Part shown: piece by piece, positions 11,099-23,546 of the stretch
How the letters are laid out: every line of letters begins with the position of its first letter
Numbering within the stretch: position 1 is the stretch's first letter
The notes under the pieces: generated by a model
The model's database searches: none
Told to the model about the DNA's origin: nothing
The model's input: the letters and a program-made list of their open reading frames with translations, nothing else
Made by a program: the position numbers and the translations under genes
Source: Emydura subglobosa
Lineage: Eukaryota; Chordata; Testudines; Chelidae
Reading direction: 5' to 3'
DNA length: 64,000 nucleotides
Assembly (NCBI GenBank): GCA_007922225.1
Contig: ML679962.1
Coordinates: 36,409,863-36,473,862, forward strand

Positions 11099-14000
11099 TT
11101 CCAAAGAAGCAAGATGCCTTCCACAAACAGGATGTGAGGCAGCTGAAAGTTTTGTGAATGACTCGGATTTTAAGGCAGAGTGGACATTGATCTTTTCCAA
11201 ATCAGGATTCAAAAAGAACTCTATACGGTTGTTTCCAGTTCAAGGCCAGCACTTCACAATAGCTGGGGCCAAGTTATCTGCAGCTGTGGAAGTGGAGCAT
11301 TATGCTAAGGGGACAAACGCACTGTTTTCTGTACTCAAGTTTCAGCCTATGGTTCTAGGGAGGCTTTGGACCACAACCAGTACGTTGAGGGTCATGTTCC
11401 TCATGGATGGTGGAGGCAGTGGGAGGTGCAGACCTTTTGTTGGTGAAGATGGTCGTTGCGTCTGTTGGAGAGGGTTAGATGCTATAGGTCTTGGTGGAGC
11501 CTTGCATGCAGACTTTACGCAAGGAGTCATCCCTTTAAACTGACAATCTGGCCAATTAACAGTTGGTTCCAAATCTATTTTGGTGGGTTTTTGGGGGGAG
11601 GAGGGGAAAGGATTGCCATGGTTGTGGTTTAGCTGTCTCAGATCTCCTTGACTCTGATCTGTCTGGTTGCAGGCCTGGATATGTTGTAGAAGCTCCCCTT
11701 GTTACTTTGTTCAGTGAGCGACTAGCAATGGATTCGTTGTCAAGATCTGTCTGCTGCCTTCAATGCTCTAGATTAGGAGGTGTTGCTGACTAACCCCTGG
11801 CTATTAACGGTGGTGAAGTAGTAGTGAATCCATTCTTTCCTGGCCTCCGGATTTCACCAGAATAGCCCAAATCTTGTGACCTTTTGGACATGTTGCAAGG
11901 TCCGTTTATCTGGAGTCTTTGGAGAGGGGGTGGGGGTGTGGGATGGCAGGGTGTGAGGTGCAGGGGGGTATTCATCCGATGGGGTGATTTGGTTGCTGAG
12001 GTTATAGCTGGATTTTGTTAAGGGTGGTGCTCTGGGGTTTGCATAATATGAATGTGTTCTTAAATATGGCAGAGCACCTTTTCCTTATTAAAGAAATGTA
12101 AATAAAACAAACACTTTGCACTGATTAGAAGTATTTCATCTCCATAGTTTGTCAGATTGGCAAAAAAAACCCAACCCCCCAACACGCTCTAGGAATGCAT
12201 TGATCTTTGTGACCCAGCTGCACTTTATCACTGACACTGTGTGGTACACGCGGAGTTGTGTGGAATGGCATGTCAGAGAGGAGAAGCGCATTACGAAAAG
12301 GTGCACTGTTCTCAAGCATGAATGTTTCCTGAATGAACTACCCTTGAGGGGCAGAACGATGGATTAATTTTACAGGGTGGAAAGTACATTTTGCCTTATT
12401 TAGGGAAAGCTGTATTGAACACTCGCTCCTGAATGAGCTGAGAGTTGATCCGTGCGCACGCTAAGGATGGCAGTTTGTTAGCCATAGCTGCTGTATCAGG
12501 GGAAATAAACATAGATCTACACTCTATGCCTTCTAGACTTAAAGATGGTTCTGTAGGAGCACGCTGCTAATTGTGATTTTCGGTTTTCCATGGAATGGCT
12601 CAGTCAAGGCAACGACGGGCACAAAATGTTCGGCTGCTTAGGATTTGTAAAGTGCTTTCAAGTGTCCTGCTAGCTCCCCAGTTTGCAAGGTTTCCATTCT
12701 AAAATGAAAACTTCCGTGGAAGGAAGGAAGGCCCAGGATCTCATTCCCCAGAACTACATTAATGTTAAGCACAGGCAATCTACCTTTCCTCGCTAGGAAA
12801 ACACACACACAAATAAATAAATCATTTTTAAGAAAGCCAAAAGGAAATTTTAAATGCAAAAGTCTTGTTTTAATCGAGTTTGAAAATGCAAACACCCGAA
12901 GTCAAGGAAGAAGTGAAGATTCTTGCATTCCTTTCACCCCCCCTGTATGTGTCTGTATTTACAAGTACATTTTAAGTCTAATAAAAATGTAGGTTCAATA
13001 TAGGTGAATTAATATTCACCTTTTAAATTTCCTGATTCCTATGTACTTTTTAGTATAGCTCGTTGCATGTATTTCTTTAGGTGAATACATTGGCTTAGAT
13101 GTGCAGCATGCTTTATGCTTGCCATCTATGTGGTTTATTTAATAGAGAATTCATCTTTGTAAAAGTGAATTAACTTCTCTCATTTCTTTGGCATTCCAAC
13201 ATACAGGTTTGAATTGTCTGTTGTAGAAGGTCCAGAATATCTTTTTTTTTTTTTTTAATTTAAGTTGAAAACAGGAAATTGTGGCTAAATTTTGAGTGTT
13301 TTTTTTCCTATTTAAGGAATTCAAAATATCTTTGGGATTTTTTTTATTCTTTGGGTCATCACTCCCCGTTTAAAGGCCATTATATTTTTGTGGGCTTAAT
13401 GCAAGGAAAACGTTAGTTTCATCCAGTAAAACCGCTTGTGCCAGCTCTGCTTTTAGCAAGTAGAAAAACTCCAGCTTAACTTGACCTCCATGCTGCATGT
13501 CCAAAAAGCAGGCAGAATAGCAGACGCGGACAGGTTTGCATTTGTATTTTTCAGTTCTTCAGTCCTTCTTTTGAAGTTTACTGGTGACTCCATTCTGAGT
13601 GCTTGAACTTAATGGCGCCATGTAGATAGATCTCAACTAGAAAAATATTTACCAGAAAGAGGATCTCTATAAGAGCATTCACTGCAAAAATCAAACTGGT
13701 ATCCATGCAGACATCTGGATGGATCTATGGATTCTATGACCATTAAGCAGATCTCCGAGACATATAGCTATGCACCAAAAATTATTTCGGGAACCAAGTG
13801 TGTTTTCCTAACCGGCCCAACACAAGAATATTGAAATCTGTGTGTGACCCTTCAGCCTGAGCTCCTGTCGTCCTGTATAGCTGGTGATGCCTAGGGTGCA
13901 CCACACCTAGTGTGATCATGGTTTTAGAATGTAACACAGTAACCTATGACTGTGTTGTGCTGCCCTGTCTCCTCTCACCACTTCTACTGCTCCATGTGTT

Positions 14001-14175
14001 TTCTGTCTCTCTGGCTCTGCTTTATTTGTTCATCTGTTCAGTCCGGTAGCTTCCTTTGCTCCTTTACCTCTTCTATGGTCACTGTTGTCCTCTTCCTGGA
14101 ATTTCAAAGACTTACGGTGCATTAGGTCAAGAGCTGAGCTGCTTGAGAAAAAATGGGAGTGGGTCAGATGAACTG

Positions 14176-14470
14176 AAGCCATGTTTACACAGCAGCTGAG
14201 ATGGGGCTTTCTTCCCACTGCAAGTAGACGCACGGGGTACTAGCGCTGCTTGAAATTGCTAGCGCTAAAAATAGCCCGGTGGCGGCACAGGTGGTGGCCT
14301 GGGCTACCTATCGAGGGCACAACCCCTCCCACCCCCTGGTTTCGTCCTCAAGTGGCTAGCCTCTGTGGCCACAACCACACTGCCATTTTTAGCACACTAG
14401 CTCTGCTCCAGCGTGCGTCTGTCTCCTCGCACTGGAAAGCATGTTCCTAGCTGCCGTGTCGACATGCCCT
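14176..14470. mobile_element. Long palindromic MITE
   Basis: Outer arms agccatgtttacacagcag and ctgccgtgtcgacatgccct are inverted counterparts, as are the inner arms gctagcgctaaaaatagc (14258-14275) and ccatttttagcacactagct (around 14383-14402), and gtagacgcac with gtgcgtctgt. It matches a palindromic turtle element with gctagcgcgctaaaaatag arms that I remember. The central GC-rich part is degraded. Confidence 0.7.
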
Positions 14471-14757
14471 CGACAGCATCTTTTGACATCTATTATCACA
14501 GTATTTTCAATATGAAATAAAGACCTTAGCTACTGGCCATACAGTCTAAAAGCAAACCAACAGCAAGGACCCAGGAACTTCAGAATCAGCCATGTAAAAA
14601 CTTGGGACAAGGTATTTCCTGTTTTTTCTGCCCACCCTTTGCGTGGTGGTTTGGTTTTTTGGGTTTTTTTTTTTTTCCTGATCTGTCGCCTTATCTCAGA
14701 AAATGACAGCGATGTTCCTTGTAGACTATTTTAAAGACGACAAAAAGGAGACTGAAA

Positions 14758-14994
14758 TAGCTGTCCTGGGAAATAGAGCTGGTCAACATTTTTTCAATTG
14801 AAAAACAGCTTTTTGATCAAAACAAGAATTTGCATGCCAAACATCCATTGTTGGTGGAAATTTTCTGGTCTTTTGGCCAAAAAGAAACTTAGAATTCAAT
14901 TTCAGAGTCTGGTTTCATTTTTTTATGGGGAATTTTGGAAAAATGTGGAATTTCCTGCCCAAAAAAGAGGCATTTTTTGACCAGTTCTAATTTC
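14758..14994. mobile_element. AT-rich MITE with gagctggtcaa termini
   Basis: Left end agagctggtcaacattttt and right end ttttttgaccagttct (to about 14989) are inverted. The interior is A/T-rich. Its first about 76 bp recur at 15246-15321 in the same orientation. Confidence 0.65.
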
Positions 14995-15184
14995 CCAACT
15001 GTCTTTCAAATGGTGACTCTAATCATTCTGTCTTCTCTCTCCCCATTAACATCTCCCCGCTCCACTACTTGCATGCTATATTGGGCTCCCTTTAAAATGC
15101 TTGAGGGCAAACACTTTTTTTCAAGTTCTGAAGTCAGGTCATTGATAGACCCTTTAAAACTACGGGCTATCGTTATCCGATTTA

Positions 15185-15494
15185 GGGCTTGTCTACATTT
15201 TGAAAATTAATTCAGATTAAGATAGAGTGCCAAATTAAAGTGCAATAGCTATTCCTGAAAATAGAGCTGGTCAACACTTTTTCAATTGAAAAATGGCTTT
15301 TTGATCAAAACGAAAATTTGTCTGGAAGCTCCTCTTATGGAATGAGTGCCTCGTTTCTGTTTAGCTTACTCCACTTTCTGAGCAGGCTAAGCCAAACAGG
15401 AACAAGCCACACTTATTCTGGAATAACATGGATTTACTCAGGAACAGCTCTTCTGGAAGAGCTGTTCTGTAATAACTCCAAGTGTGGACAAGCC
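15185..15494. mobile_element. Harbinger-like MITE (GGGCTTGTCTACA termini)
   Basis: Left end GGGCTTGTCTACA at 15185 and right end AGTGTGGACAAGCC at 15481-15494 are inverted, and both flanks read TTA (15182-15184; 15496-15498). A 3-bp TWA duplication fits PIF/Harbinger. Internal gaacagctcttc/gaagagctgttc forms a hairpin. A fragment of the 14758 MITE sits inside it (15246-15321). Confidence 0.6.
15246..15321 (+). repeat. Partial copy of the 14758 MITE left end
   Basis: Starts atagctattcctgaaaatag where the first copy has atagctgtcctgggaaatag. It continues agagctggtcaacactttt and ends gaaaatttg, differing from 14758-14833 at few positions. Similarity begins left of the MITE terminus. Confidence 0.75.
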
Positions 15495-16967
15495 GTTATA
15501 TATGCTCTTGGGTATTTTAGAGAAGTTCCTTCACGTATTGCCAGATTTACTGACCAACAGTGTGCCTTCCCTTTTCACACTAAACTTTTGTCAGCTAGTG
15601 GCTCATAGGAGAAGAGCAGAAACCCTCCTGCTTCCCAAAATAATCCTGGGTATGTAACTCCTGTTGTGAGCACTGGGATATGAGTAAAATCCAACGTACG
15701 TTTTTTTATTCATTCTATAACACCAGGTTAGATTTGTATTCATAGGTACATAATGAAATCTCTTTGATGCCTTTCAGATTTCGCCCTGATAGGGACAGAG
15801 CCTTCATTCTGTGTTTTTTCACTTGACCGTGGAGAGACGGACTTCACTTTGTAGCTTTCAGTGGCAGTTAACAATATTTTGATCTGGGCATAACCAGGAT
15901 GAGAAAGACACTTTTCTTTATACAATGCAGAATGTTGCTTTAATACCGCGGCTAACGTAACAGCTGGAGGATGTTCAGAAGTTCCTATCACCTAGTATTC
16001 ACTCTTCTATTGTTTTATTTGTATGTGCAGCTCTTTGTGTTGTGGTTATCTCTTTTGATGTTATCAGGAATGAACTACTTTCATCTCATCTCTGGTTTAC
16101 ATTTGTTGTTCCATTAACTGAGTCAATATCATCTGTGTTGAAATGAAAGAGCACATTATTGTAACGTACTTATCAAGGGTGTAAGATCTTACAGTATTTT
16201 GCCCCTTGCTGTAAAGGAGTTTATTGTTGTACTAAGGAAATATAATATTGACAGTATATTTCCGAGGTACGTAGCATTTAATTATGCAAGATCTTATAAA
16301 ATCTTGCAAAAGATAACGAGAGCGCTCTCTTCCCTCTGAACTTTTCTTTTATAGTTTCATAAGGGGAGCAGAGCAATCAGTATAAAAATAAAAGGTATGA
16401 GATTAGATAGCAATATATACATTTGAATCTGAAGTCAGATGTGGCTTTTGAAAATAGGTTTCTGTTTTTACTATCACCATGTAATGATCTTTTGAGAGGC
16501 AAGATCTTACTGAGTTGAAGAATAAAGTGCGCTGCATATTGGGTCTTTGATTTCAAACTGTCAGACCAAATAGCCAGCCATAGCTATTCTCACAGGGAAG
16601 TGAGAAGCTAACTCATTTTGACCATGATTGATGGTTGAGTTCTGCAAAGCCAAGGTAGTACTAGTGTGTACTTTTCTGAGTCCAGGCACTTTGGTTAAAT
16701 GTGTTGGATTGCAGTGAAAGCTTACTTGAGTTCTGCTTTGTTTGCTTAAACAGATCTTTAAATACCGGCTTTCAGTCATTTTTCCACTTTTCCAAATCAC
16801 TAGTAATACGTTAACCTAAATACTTGTGTTTCTCCTACCCAACGCTAACTTGTTTTTGTTGGGAATGGAGCCCAAATTAACATGGATGTTGTGCGTCTTA
16901 TTTCTGTTGTGCCTATTCTGTGGACGATTCTCTAGTCGTAGGCCAATTTCATTCAGCAGCAATTGTA

Positions 16968-17244
16968 CTTGTAAGTAAGGCCCTACATAAACTTGCAATA
17001 TTGTGGAAATTGCGGATTCCACACTATTAGTCTTCCACCGCAGTTTTGACAATGGGAGGGGCCCCCGCTGTCTACCCAGGGCTGACAGCAGAAAATCACA
17101 GAAAAGTAATAATGGACTTTATTACTGCAAATAATAATTATTACTTTTTATTATTACTTTTCCGCAATTTTCCATGGGTCTGCAACTCACCCGTAATTTT
17201 TTTTGACAATCATCCTGCAATTCAAGTAGGGCCTTACTTATAAG
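16968..17244. mobile_element. hAT-type MITE with 8-bp target duplication
   Basis: Perfect 11-bp inverted termini taaggccctac (16976-16986) and gtagggcctta (17226-17236), flanked by cttgtaag (16968-16975) and cttataag (17237-17244), 7 of 8 identical. The interior includes an ATT-rich stretch (17100-17165). Confidence 0.8.
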
Positions 17245-17443
17245 AACATCTCCATGGGTAAGTGGAATATAATGGCTAGTCTGCTAGTGACAGATCTATA
17301 GTTAGAATTTATTTATTTGCATTTGTAAGAACAAACCAAAAAAGGCACCTGTCCTAATCTCTCATTACAAAGCCACTTCCATTTCTCCCTTTCCTGGCTT
17401 CACAGCTGGAACGTTCCAAAATCTTTCCTTCCTTGGCACAAAA

Positions 17444-17515
17444 TCCTGGCCCCACTGAAGTCAGTGGGAGACTTTTCATAGACTTTAACGGGACTAGGAT
17501 TTCACCCTTGGTCTC
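17444..17515. mobile_element. Palindromic MITE remnant (ACTGAAGTCAGTGGGA centre)
   Basis: tcctggccccactgaagtca...aggatttcaccc: inverted tcctgg/aggatt ends around a tgaagtcagtggga core. This is a common sauropsid theme also seen at 41963-42040. Confidence 0.45.
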
Positions 17516-17895
17516 TGGGTGAGAAGAACTGTTACTTTTTGGTGTTGGGTGGAATACTTGCATAATGTCTTGGATAAACAGAAATAAGTTAACAAAAACC
17601 TGTAACAAATAAAACACCCCAGGAAGTTTTATCCCAAAAACTGAGGATGGCCAGAGACTGAATGAAATCCACTAGATTCTTTGCTGTTGCTATTTTACAT
17701 GGAGGGTGCTCAGATGCTACAGTGATGGGCAGCAGGAAAACCCCTCCCCCCTCAGACGTCCCCTCCCCAGGTTAAGGAAGCAGAGGTGATCGTTATTTCC
17801 AACTGAAAGTGCGGGGGGTAGTTGTGTAATTTCCTTAATTTGAGTTTCCCTCAAACACAGACATTAATACCGTTAACCAGTGTTAGCTTAGGAGA

Positions 17896-19335
17896 TAAGA
17901 ATGGCCAAACCGAGTCAGACAGATGGTTCATTTAGCTCCCGACAGTGGTCGGTGCCAGGTGCCAGGGAATGAACGGAACGGGGCAGTTTATCGAGAGATC
18001 CATCTCCTGCCTCCAGTCCCAGCTTCTGGCAGTCAGAGGTTTAGGGACATTCAGTGCATGGGGTTGCATCCCTGATCAACTGGGTTAATAGCCATTGATG
18101 GACCTATCCTCCATGAACTTACCTAGTTCTTTTTGAACACAGTTATTCTTTTGGCCTTCACAACATCTCCTGGCAACATAAACTGACTATGCGTTGTATA
18201 AAGCAGTACTTCCTTATGTTAGTTTTAAAGCTGCTGCCTATTAATTTCATCGGGTGATCCCTGGTTCTTGTGTTATGTGAAGGGGTAAATAAAACTTCCC
18301 TATTCCCTTCTTCCACTGCGTTCATGATTCTATGGACCTCTATCACATCCTCCATTAGTTGTCTCTTTTTTAATCTAAACAAGTCCCAATCTCTCCTCAT
18401 ATGGAATTTGTTTTGTTGCTCTCATCTGTATTTTTTCCAATTCTCATATAGCGTTTTTGAGATGGGGCAACCAGAACTGCCTGCAGTATTCAAGGTGTGG
18501 GCATACCATGGATTTATATAGGGGCACCAGGATATTTTCTGTCTTATTTTCTATCCCTTTCCTGATGGTTCCTCAATGTTCTCAAAAAAACTATCCACAA
18601 TAGCTTCAAGATCTCTTCCTTGAGTGGTAACGGCTAATTTCCACCTCATCCTTTTGTATGTAGAGTTGGGATTATGTTTTCCAGTGTGCATTATTCTGCA
18701 TTTATCAACATTGAATTTCATCTGCCATTTTGTTGCCCAGCCCCACCCAGTTTTGTGAGATCTCTTTCTTTAGTTATTCTTTGCAGTCAGCTTTGGACTT
18801 AACTATCATCTGCACTTTTGCAACCTCACTGTTTATCTCTTTTTTTCTAGATTGTTTGTGAATATGTTGAACAGGACTGGTCCCAGGGGACCCTGCTATT
18901 TACCTTTCTCCACTATGAAAACTGACCATTTATTCCTACTCTTTGTTTCCTATCTTTTAATCATTAACTGATCCATGGGAAGCCCTTTCCTCTGATCCCA
19001 GGACTGTCTGCTTTTGCTAAGAGCCTGTGGTGAGGGACTTTGTCAAATGCTTTCTGAAAGTCCAGGTACATCATATCCTCTGGATCATCCTTGTCCACAT
19101 GCTTGTTGACCCCCTCAAGAATTCGAATAGATTGGAGAAGCATGCGTTCTCTTTACAAAACCCATATTGACTCTTCTCCAATATATCGTGTTCATTTATG
19201 AGTCTGATAACTCTGTTCTTTACAATAGTTTCAACTAATTTGCCTGGTACTGCAGTTACTGGCTGGTAATTGCCAGGATCGCCTCTGGAGCCTTTTTTAG
19301 AAGTCAGTGTTACATTGGCTCTCCACAGGTTCACC
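17896..19335 (-). mobile_element. CR1 LINE, 3' part, antisense to GPC4
   Basis: About 1.44 kb of a chicken-repeat-1 clade retrotransposon. On the minus strand it runs from the reverse transcriptase palm (GSRGDPGNYQPV near 19280) through the C-terminus of ORF2 to a short 3' UTR ending near 17896 (antisense aataagaatggcca-type end). The sequence follows a turtle CR1 consensus I remember throughout, with small indels. It is truncated on the 5' side at 19335, the usual outcome of target-primed reverse transcription. Confidence 0.93.
18085..19335 (-). pseudogene. CR1 ORF2 fragment (reverse transcriptase, C-terminal half), broken
   Basis: Encodes, in several frames, the CR1 ORF2 reverse transcriptase from ANVT...KKGSRGDPGNY (19330-19265) through NRVIRLINEHDILEKSQYGF, the VLF-NIF region and the C-terminal SHNTRTRDHPMKLIGSSFKT (about 18270-18210) to KFMEDRSINGY and an intact stop at 18085-18087. 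Breaks: the region of the GVPQG box near 18895 is shortened, and the FADD catalytic box (complement of gcaaaagtgcagatgat, near 18810) has lost one base relative to the expected aaatttgcagatgat. It cannot be translated as one protein. No endonuclease domain or ORF1 is present. It lies antisense in GPC4 intron 1 and has no expected cellular role. Confidence 0.88.
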
Positions 19336-19649
19336 TTCCTAGCCTAGCTGGGGCGTATTCTGTGCACAGTGCCTTATGTGGGTTGCCTGCACTGTGGCAG
19401 CTTTCCCCGTAAGTCTCAAAGTGAGACTGTGAGAGCTGCAGTTCTTATGGCTCAGCTTTAGAATAGTTCCTGCGGTGGAACATCTGGAGCTGAGAATGCA
19501 GGTGACAGGAGAAGCAGCCAGTCCAGTATTAATTGCTGACACTAATGAAAGCTGAGGTGCTGCTGGGGCCAAAGTTTCCTTGGTTGTTTGTGAACTGGAG
19601 AACTGGGCTGCAGAAAAGGGTAAATTCCCTGCTGGTTTGTCTGTGACCA

Positions 19650-19745
19650 TGGGCCTTATCCTGTAGACATAAATTCACCCTACTCAAGTGGTTAGCATTG
19701 ACTTCAGTTGGGACTGCTGGCGTGAGTACAGTCACTCACATGCAT
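19650..19745. mobile_element. Palindromic MITE remnant (GGGCCTTATCCTG type)
   Basis: gggccttatcctgtagacat, then cattgacttcagttgggact and gtgagtacagtcactcacat. This follows the remembered gatcctgcaaac/actcacgtgag palindromic family; low conservation. Confidence 0.4.
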
Positions 19746-20645
19746 GTGCATTGGCAAGACAAAGATCTGGGGCTGTACAATGAACTTTGCAATGGGAATT
19801 TGGGCTTGAATGAGTGGACAGGAAAGATTTTCTCTTTATCCTACATTGCTCTTTCCAGACCAGAATTAAAGTTCCTAATGTGCATTTGGCTTTAATATAC
19901 ACATGGATATAAATCTCTCTTGTTCTCTAACCCGCCAGGCAGCAAATCCCTCGACCCAAAGCTGTCAACAATGCAAAACAGGAAAATAAAAGCCAGACAG
20001 ACCTTGCTTTTGTAAGATATTTTTAGTAGCTGCAGGTACACGCCACAGAAATCGTTAGGATTGCTTGTTATGTTGAAGGAAGATATGTCACTGGAGCATT
20101 GTCTGCTCTGCAGTTCTCCAGGACTGCCAGGTAAATTAGCAGCTGAGTTAACAGTTGCAGTAAAGCATGACTGAAAATAGTTCACCGTTGTGAAGCATGG
20201 GGGGAGAGGCCTTTGATTTTTGGCATCAAAGGGTATGTTTTCCCTGCGTGGCAAGTCTGCAGAAATTCATTTTATATTCTTGGCTTTCATGTGCCTGGGG
20301 AATTTTCATTTGCCCTCAGGGTAACCAGTGAAAAGAAAGGAAATGTATTTTGATTAATAATCAAAACAACAACAACAAAGCGGTATAAACCAGCAGCTCA
20401 CATATTAATAAAGCAAATACACGAAACAATGCTAATTGAATAGGACGCTTTATACACTGCACTAAAAGAGGGGGAAAGCCCCAATAAACCACTGATTTAA
20501 GGAACAACCCTAATGCTAATCTCCCTGAACAAATTGCAAAGGATATATTCTGTCTTAAAAACTACTGACTAGCTAGGAAAGGGGGAAGAGAAGAGGTAAG
20601 GAGCCCACTGGATATGACTAAGATGATATAACACTGGAATTTAAG

Positions 20646-20725
20646 GGCTAGATCATCAGCTGGTCGGTGTGAGCTGACCCCCATTGGAGCTGAGCTGATT
20701 CATAGCAGCTGAGGATCTGGCTGTG
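20646..20725. mobile_element. Palindromic MITE remnant (agatcatcagctgg)
   Basis: Ends gggctagatcatcagctgg and cagctgaggatctggct are inverted. The centre is cccattggagctgagctgatt. About 80 bp in total. Confidence 0.6.
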
Positions 20726-21540
20726 AGCATAGGTGTATCATCTTGTGCAGTGGTGACCCATTAGCTGTGTGTTCAGCACAGCTCTCAGTTGAATGTGCTT
20801 GTATTGTCTCCGTACCGATGATGCCCTGAAAGGGATCAGGTATGGAAGAAATAGCTGGGAGCTGCAACTTACATGCCAGTTGTCTTTAGCCATCCTCAAG
20901 TGGCCACAAAATGTTCTGACCAGAGGAGGGAGTATCCTAGGGAAGAAAGTAGGTTGGTGTTGGAGATACTGAAATACCAGTAATACTGTTAGCAGTGCAC
21001 CTCCAAATGGGACCTATGAACAAGGTGACTGAAGTTGCTATTAGGGGAGCACCAGGCACCCTGTGTGCGAAAGAGGAATTTGATGATCATTTGGTGAACA
21101 AAAGGGTGACTCTTCTTAAAGGACAGCATGGAATACGCCAAAGAGAAAGAGTCGGGGTGGGAACAAAGGGGTTGCTCACAGAGAGGAAGAACAAGAAGGG
21201 AACTAGAAAGATAATCAGAGCAGAGTGTTCCTTTGTTAGATCGCTAATTTGTCTCCCAAAGAGAAGACAATCTGGTTGCCCCCTTAAGTTTGTGTGGGCC
21301 CTTCTGCGGAGTGAGCTGATTAGCATATGATGCAAATGTAATTAGATCTCAGCATGTGCAGACTTCTTGGGAATTGCTTCTGCTGAGTTCCTGAGAGAAG
21401 TGTGGATTGCATCTTTTTTCAAATCCGATCTAATACCAGGTCTGTTTTAGTTTTGCAAGCCGACTGTATGTACTTACTAAGCCAGTTGGTGTGTGCAAAT
21501 GCCTGAACAAGAACACAGTCATAGGGAGAACAGAGATCTG

Positions 21541-21655
21541 AGCCCTGATTCAGCAAAGTTTTCAAACGCAGGCCTACTTTTAAGCATGGGAATGAGTCCC
21601 ATTAAAATCAGTCACTTAAGGTTACGCACGTGCATAAATATCTTGCTGACTAAGG
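21541..21655. mobile_element. Palindromic MITE remnant (gattcagcaaag termini)
   Basis: agccctgattcagcaaag on the left and ttgctgactaagggcct on the right are inverted. Around the centre are taagcatgggaatgagtccc and attaaaatcagtcacttaag. Confidence 0.55.
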
Positions 21656-22714
21656 GCCTCACAGAGCAGAAAAACTAAAGATCAGCAGCTTATGTATCTG
21701 CTGAGATGTATCTTTCAGTACCTGGGTGTTTGTATTTTACATGTACTATTTAAAACTAAATACTTTTTATAAAAAAAAAAATGCGGATGGTGCGTCTGTG
21801 TTCAAGAAATTGACAATAGTCATTCAGTGTATAAAAACCAATGTTTGGTAAAGGTGCCCTTTTAACAGATGAACAGCTTTGGCGTCAATTTGAAATGTGG
21901 TCACTCGGGACAAAGAGAGGAAGGGATATTGCCTATCGAAGGTGCTTCATGTAAGTTTCAGTGGGAAAAGTATCCAAATTACCATGGTATTGAGGTTGTG
22001 GTTCAAATCAGAAACGGTATTCCAAATCCAGGAAAAATTGCCTTTTGAGTGATCGATGGCCGTTCCTTCCACTCCTGCAGTCTAGGGAGAGTTTGGATCC
22101 AAATGTTCATTCAGTAAATTCGCATATCCAGTCCATTCAGAATCTCCCAGTGATGATATAAAATAGCATTCCACTCCCTTGCAAAGAATAGAAGGGTCGG
22201 GAGAACGTGTTTTAGAAAATTCTTCTACTTTCCTGTCTGTGAAGCTGGGCAGACTTATTGTTCAGTGGCTCACTAAGACATCGCTTCTGTTAGTTATTAT
22301 ACATTTTCTGTTTCTTGGCACTTGACCATCTCAATGGGGAGATTTTTTTCTGTTCAAAACTAAACGGAAAACCAACAGGAACACTGCATTAAAGTCGCAA
22401 AAAAGTTTTAATGCAAGAGCAGCAGAAAAGAGCAGCTGACGACCTGGCGCTCAAAAATTCACTTTTTATGCTTGTTCCAGGCAAAATTTTGCCTTCAAGT
22501 ACCCCAGTAGGGTAACTTCAGTGAAGAAAGTGGAGTCCATGTGGATTTAGTGTACCCGAGAGCAGGTGTTTTCCTCTCGTTTTGTTTTTAAATTGTGTAA
22601 AATATTTAAATAACAAAATCTCTGCATTTCTGAGGTGCCTTTCATTAGAGAAATCCAAATGCCACACAACTTTCACTGCAGTCTGACAGCTTCTGAGATG
22701 GGTACCAAATACTT

Positions 22715-22951
22715 AGACTTGGTCTACACTTACCTGGCGATTCGGCTGCAGTCGACGGGAGTTACGCAAGTTTGTGTAACTCCTGTTGACTGCTGTACTT
22801 CTGTTCTGTGCGGTGTCTTCACTGCACTGCACCAGTTCCCGTCGATGCAGCGCTATGCCACTTGAGGTTTTAGTACGTCGACTTCCGGATCGATTGAGCG
22901 GGTCTACACTGACCGCTCAGTCGATCCAGATAAGTCGATCAGACATACCCT
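22715..22951. mobile_element. MITE with internal hairpin (family A, copy 2)
   Basis: Same family as 1637-1936. It shares gcagtcgacgggag near the left end and the hairpin ggatcgattgagcgg (22887-22901) with ccgctcagtcgatcc (22913-22927), 14 of 15 paired. It also contains gttacgcaagtttgtgtaac, a second small palindrome. Both copies are CpG-rich against an AT-rich surround. Confidence 0.7.
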
Positions 22952-23546
22952 TAGTGCTACTAAGCTGGTAAGGGTGTTGAGTGTATGTGCACGCATGCCC
23001 GGATCCCTAATTATAGGCTTTTGGCACTACCATGCTTTGAATACTAATCAACAGACAAACTGAGATGGAGGCCATGTTTTCATCTGTTCACTGACTAGGA
23101 GGTGCGAAGCGTTCCCAACTCCATGCAAAGTCAGTGGTTGCTACAGCACCTCAAAGATCCAAAGTCCTCCCGGGTGGGTCGCCCAGAATTGGCATTCATA
23201 ACATGTATGGAACACTAAAATGTCTGGCTTCAGTGATGTCGCACAGCAAGTCAGCAGCAGAGCCAGTATTATGGGATCCAAGGTTTTCTTTGTTCCCTTC
23301 ATTGCTGCTGTTCTAGGATGAGGGGGACAGAAAGGAAGGTTTTGTTTTTCTCATGTGTTTTGCCAACATCAGGTTTGTAATATGTCAATTATCTGTGGTG
23401 AGTGGAAGCCTAATATTCGGTGATAATTGGAAGACAAGTTGAGTGTGAGATTTAATGAGAGCCCAGCGTTGCAGACCTGAATTCTTTTTATAGTTGGTTT
23501 TAGAGGAAGTCATAAAACCCTTTTAACGACGATACAAACTGCTGTG

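Noticed and set aside
10864..11124. Minus-strand 86-codon ORF
   Set aside because: Overlaps the Penelope-like palindrome and hairpin; Penelope reverse transcriptase motifs are absent.
18158..18400. Minus-strand 80-codon ORF with clear protein character
   Set aside because: It is the C-terminal part of CR1 ORF2 (SHNTRTRDH...), not a host gene.
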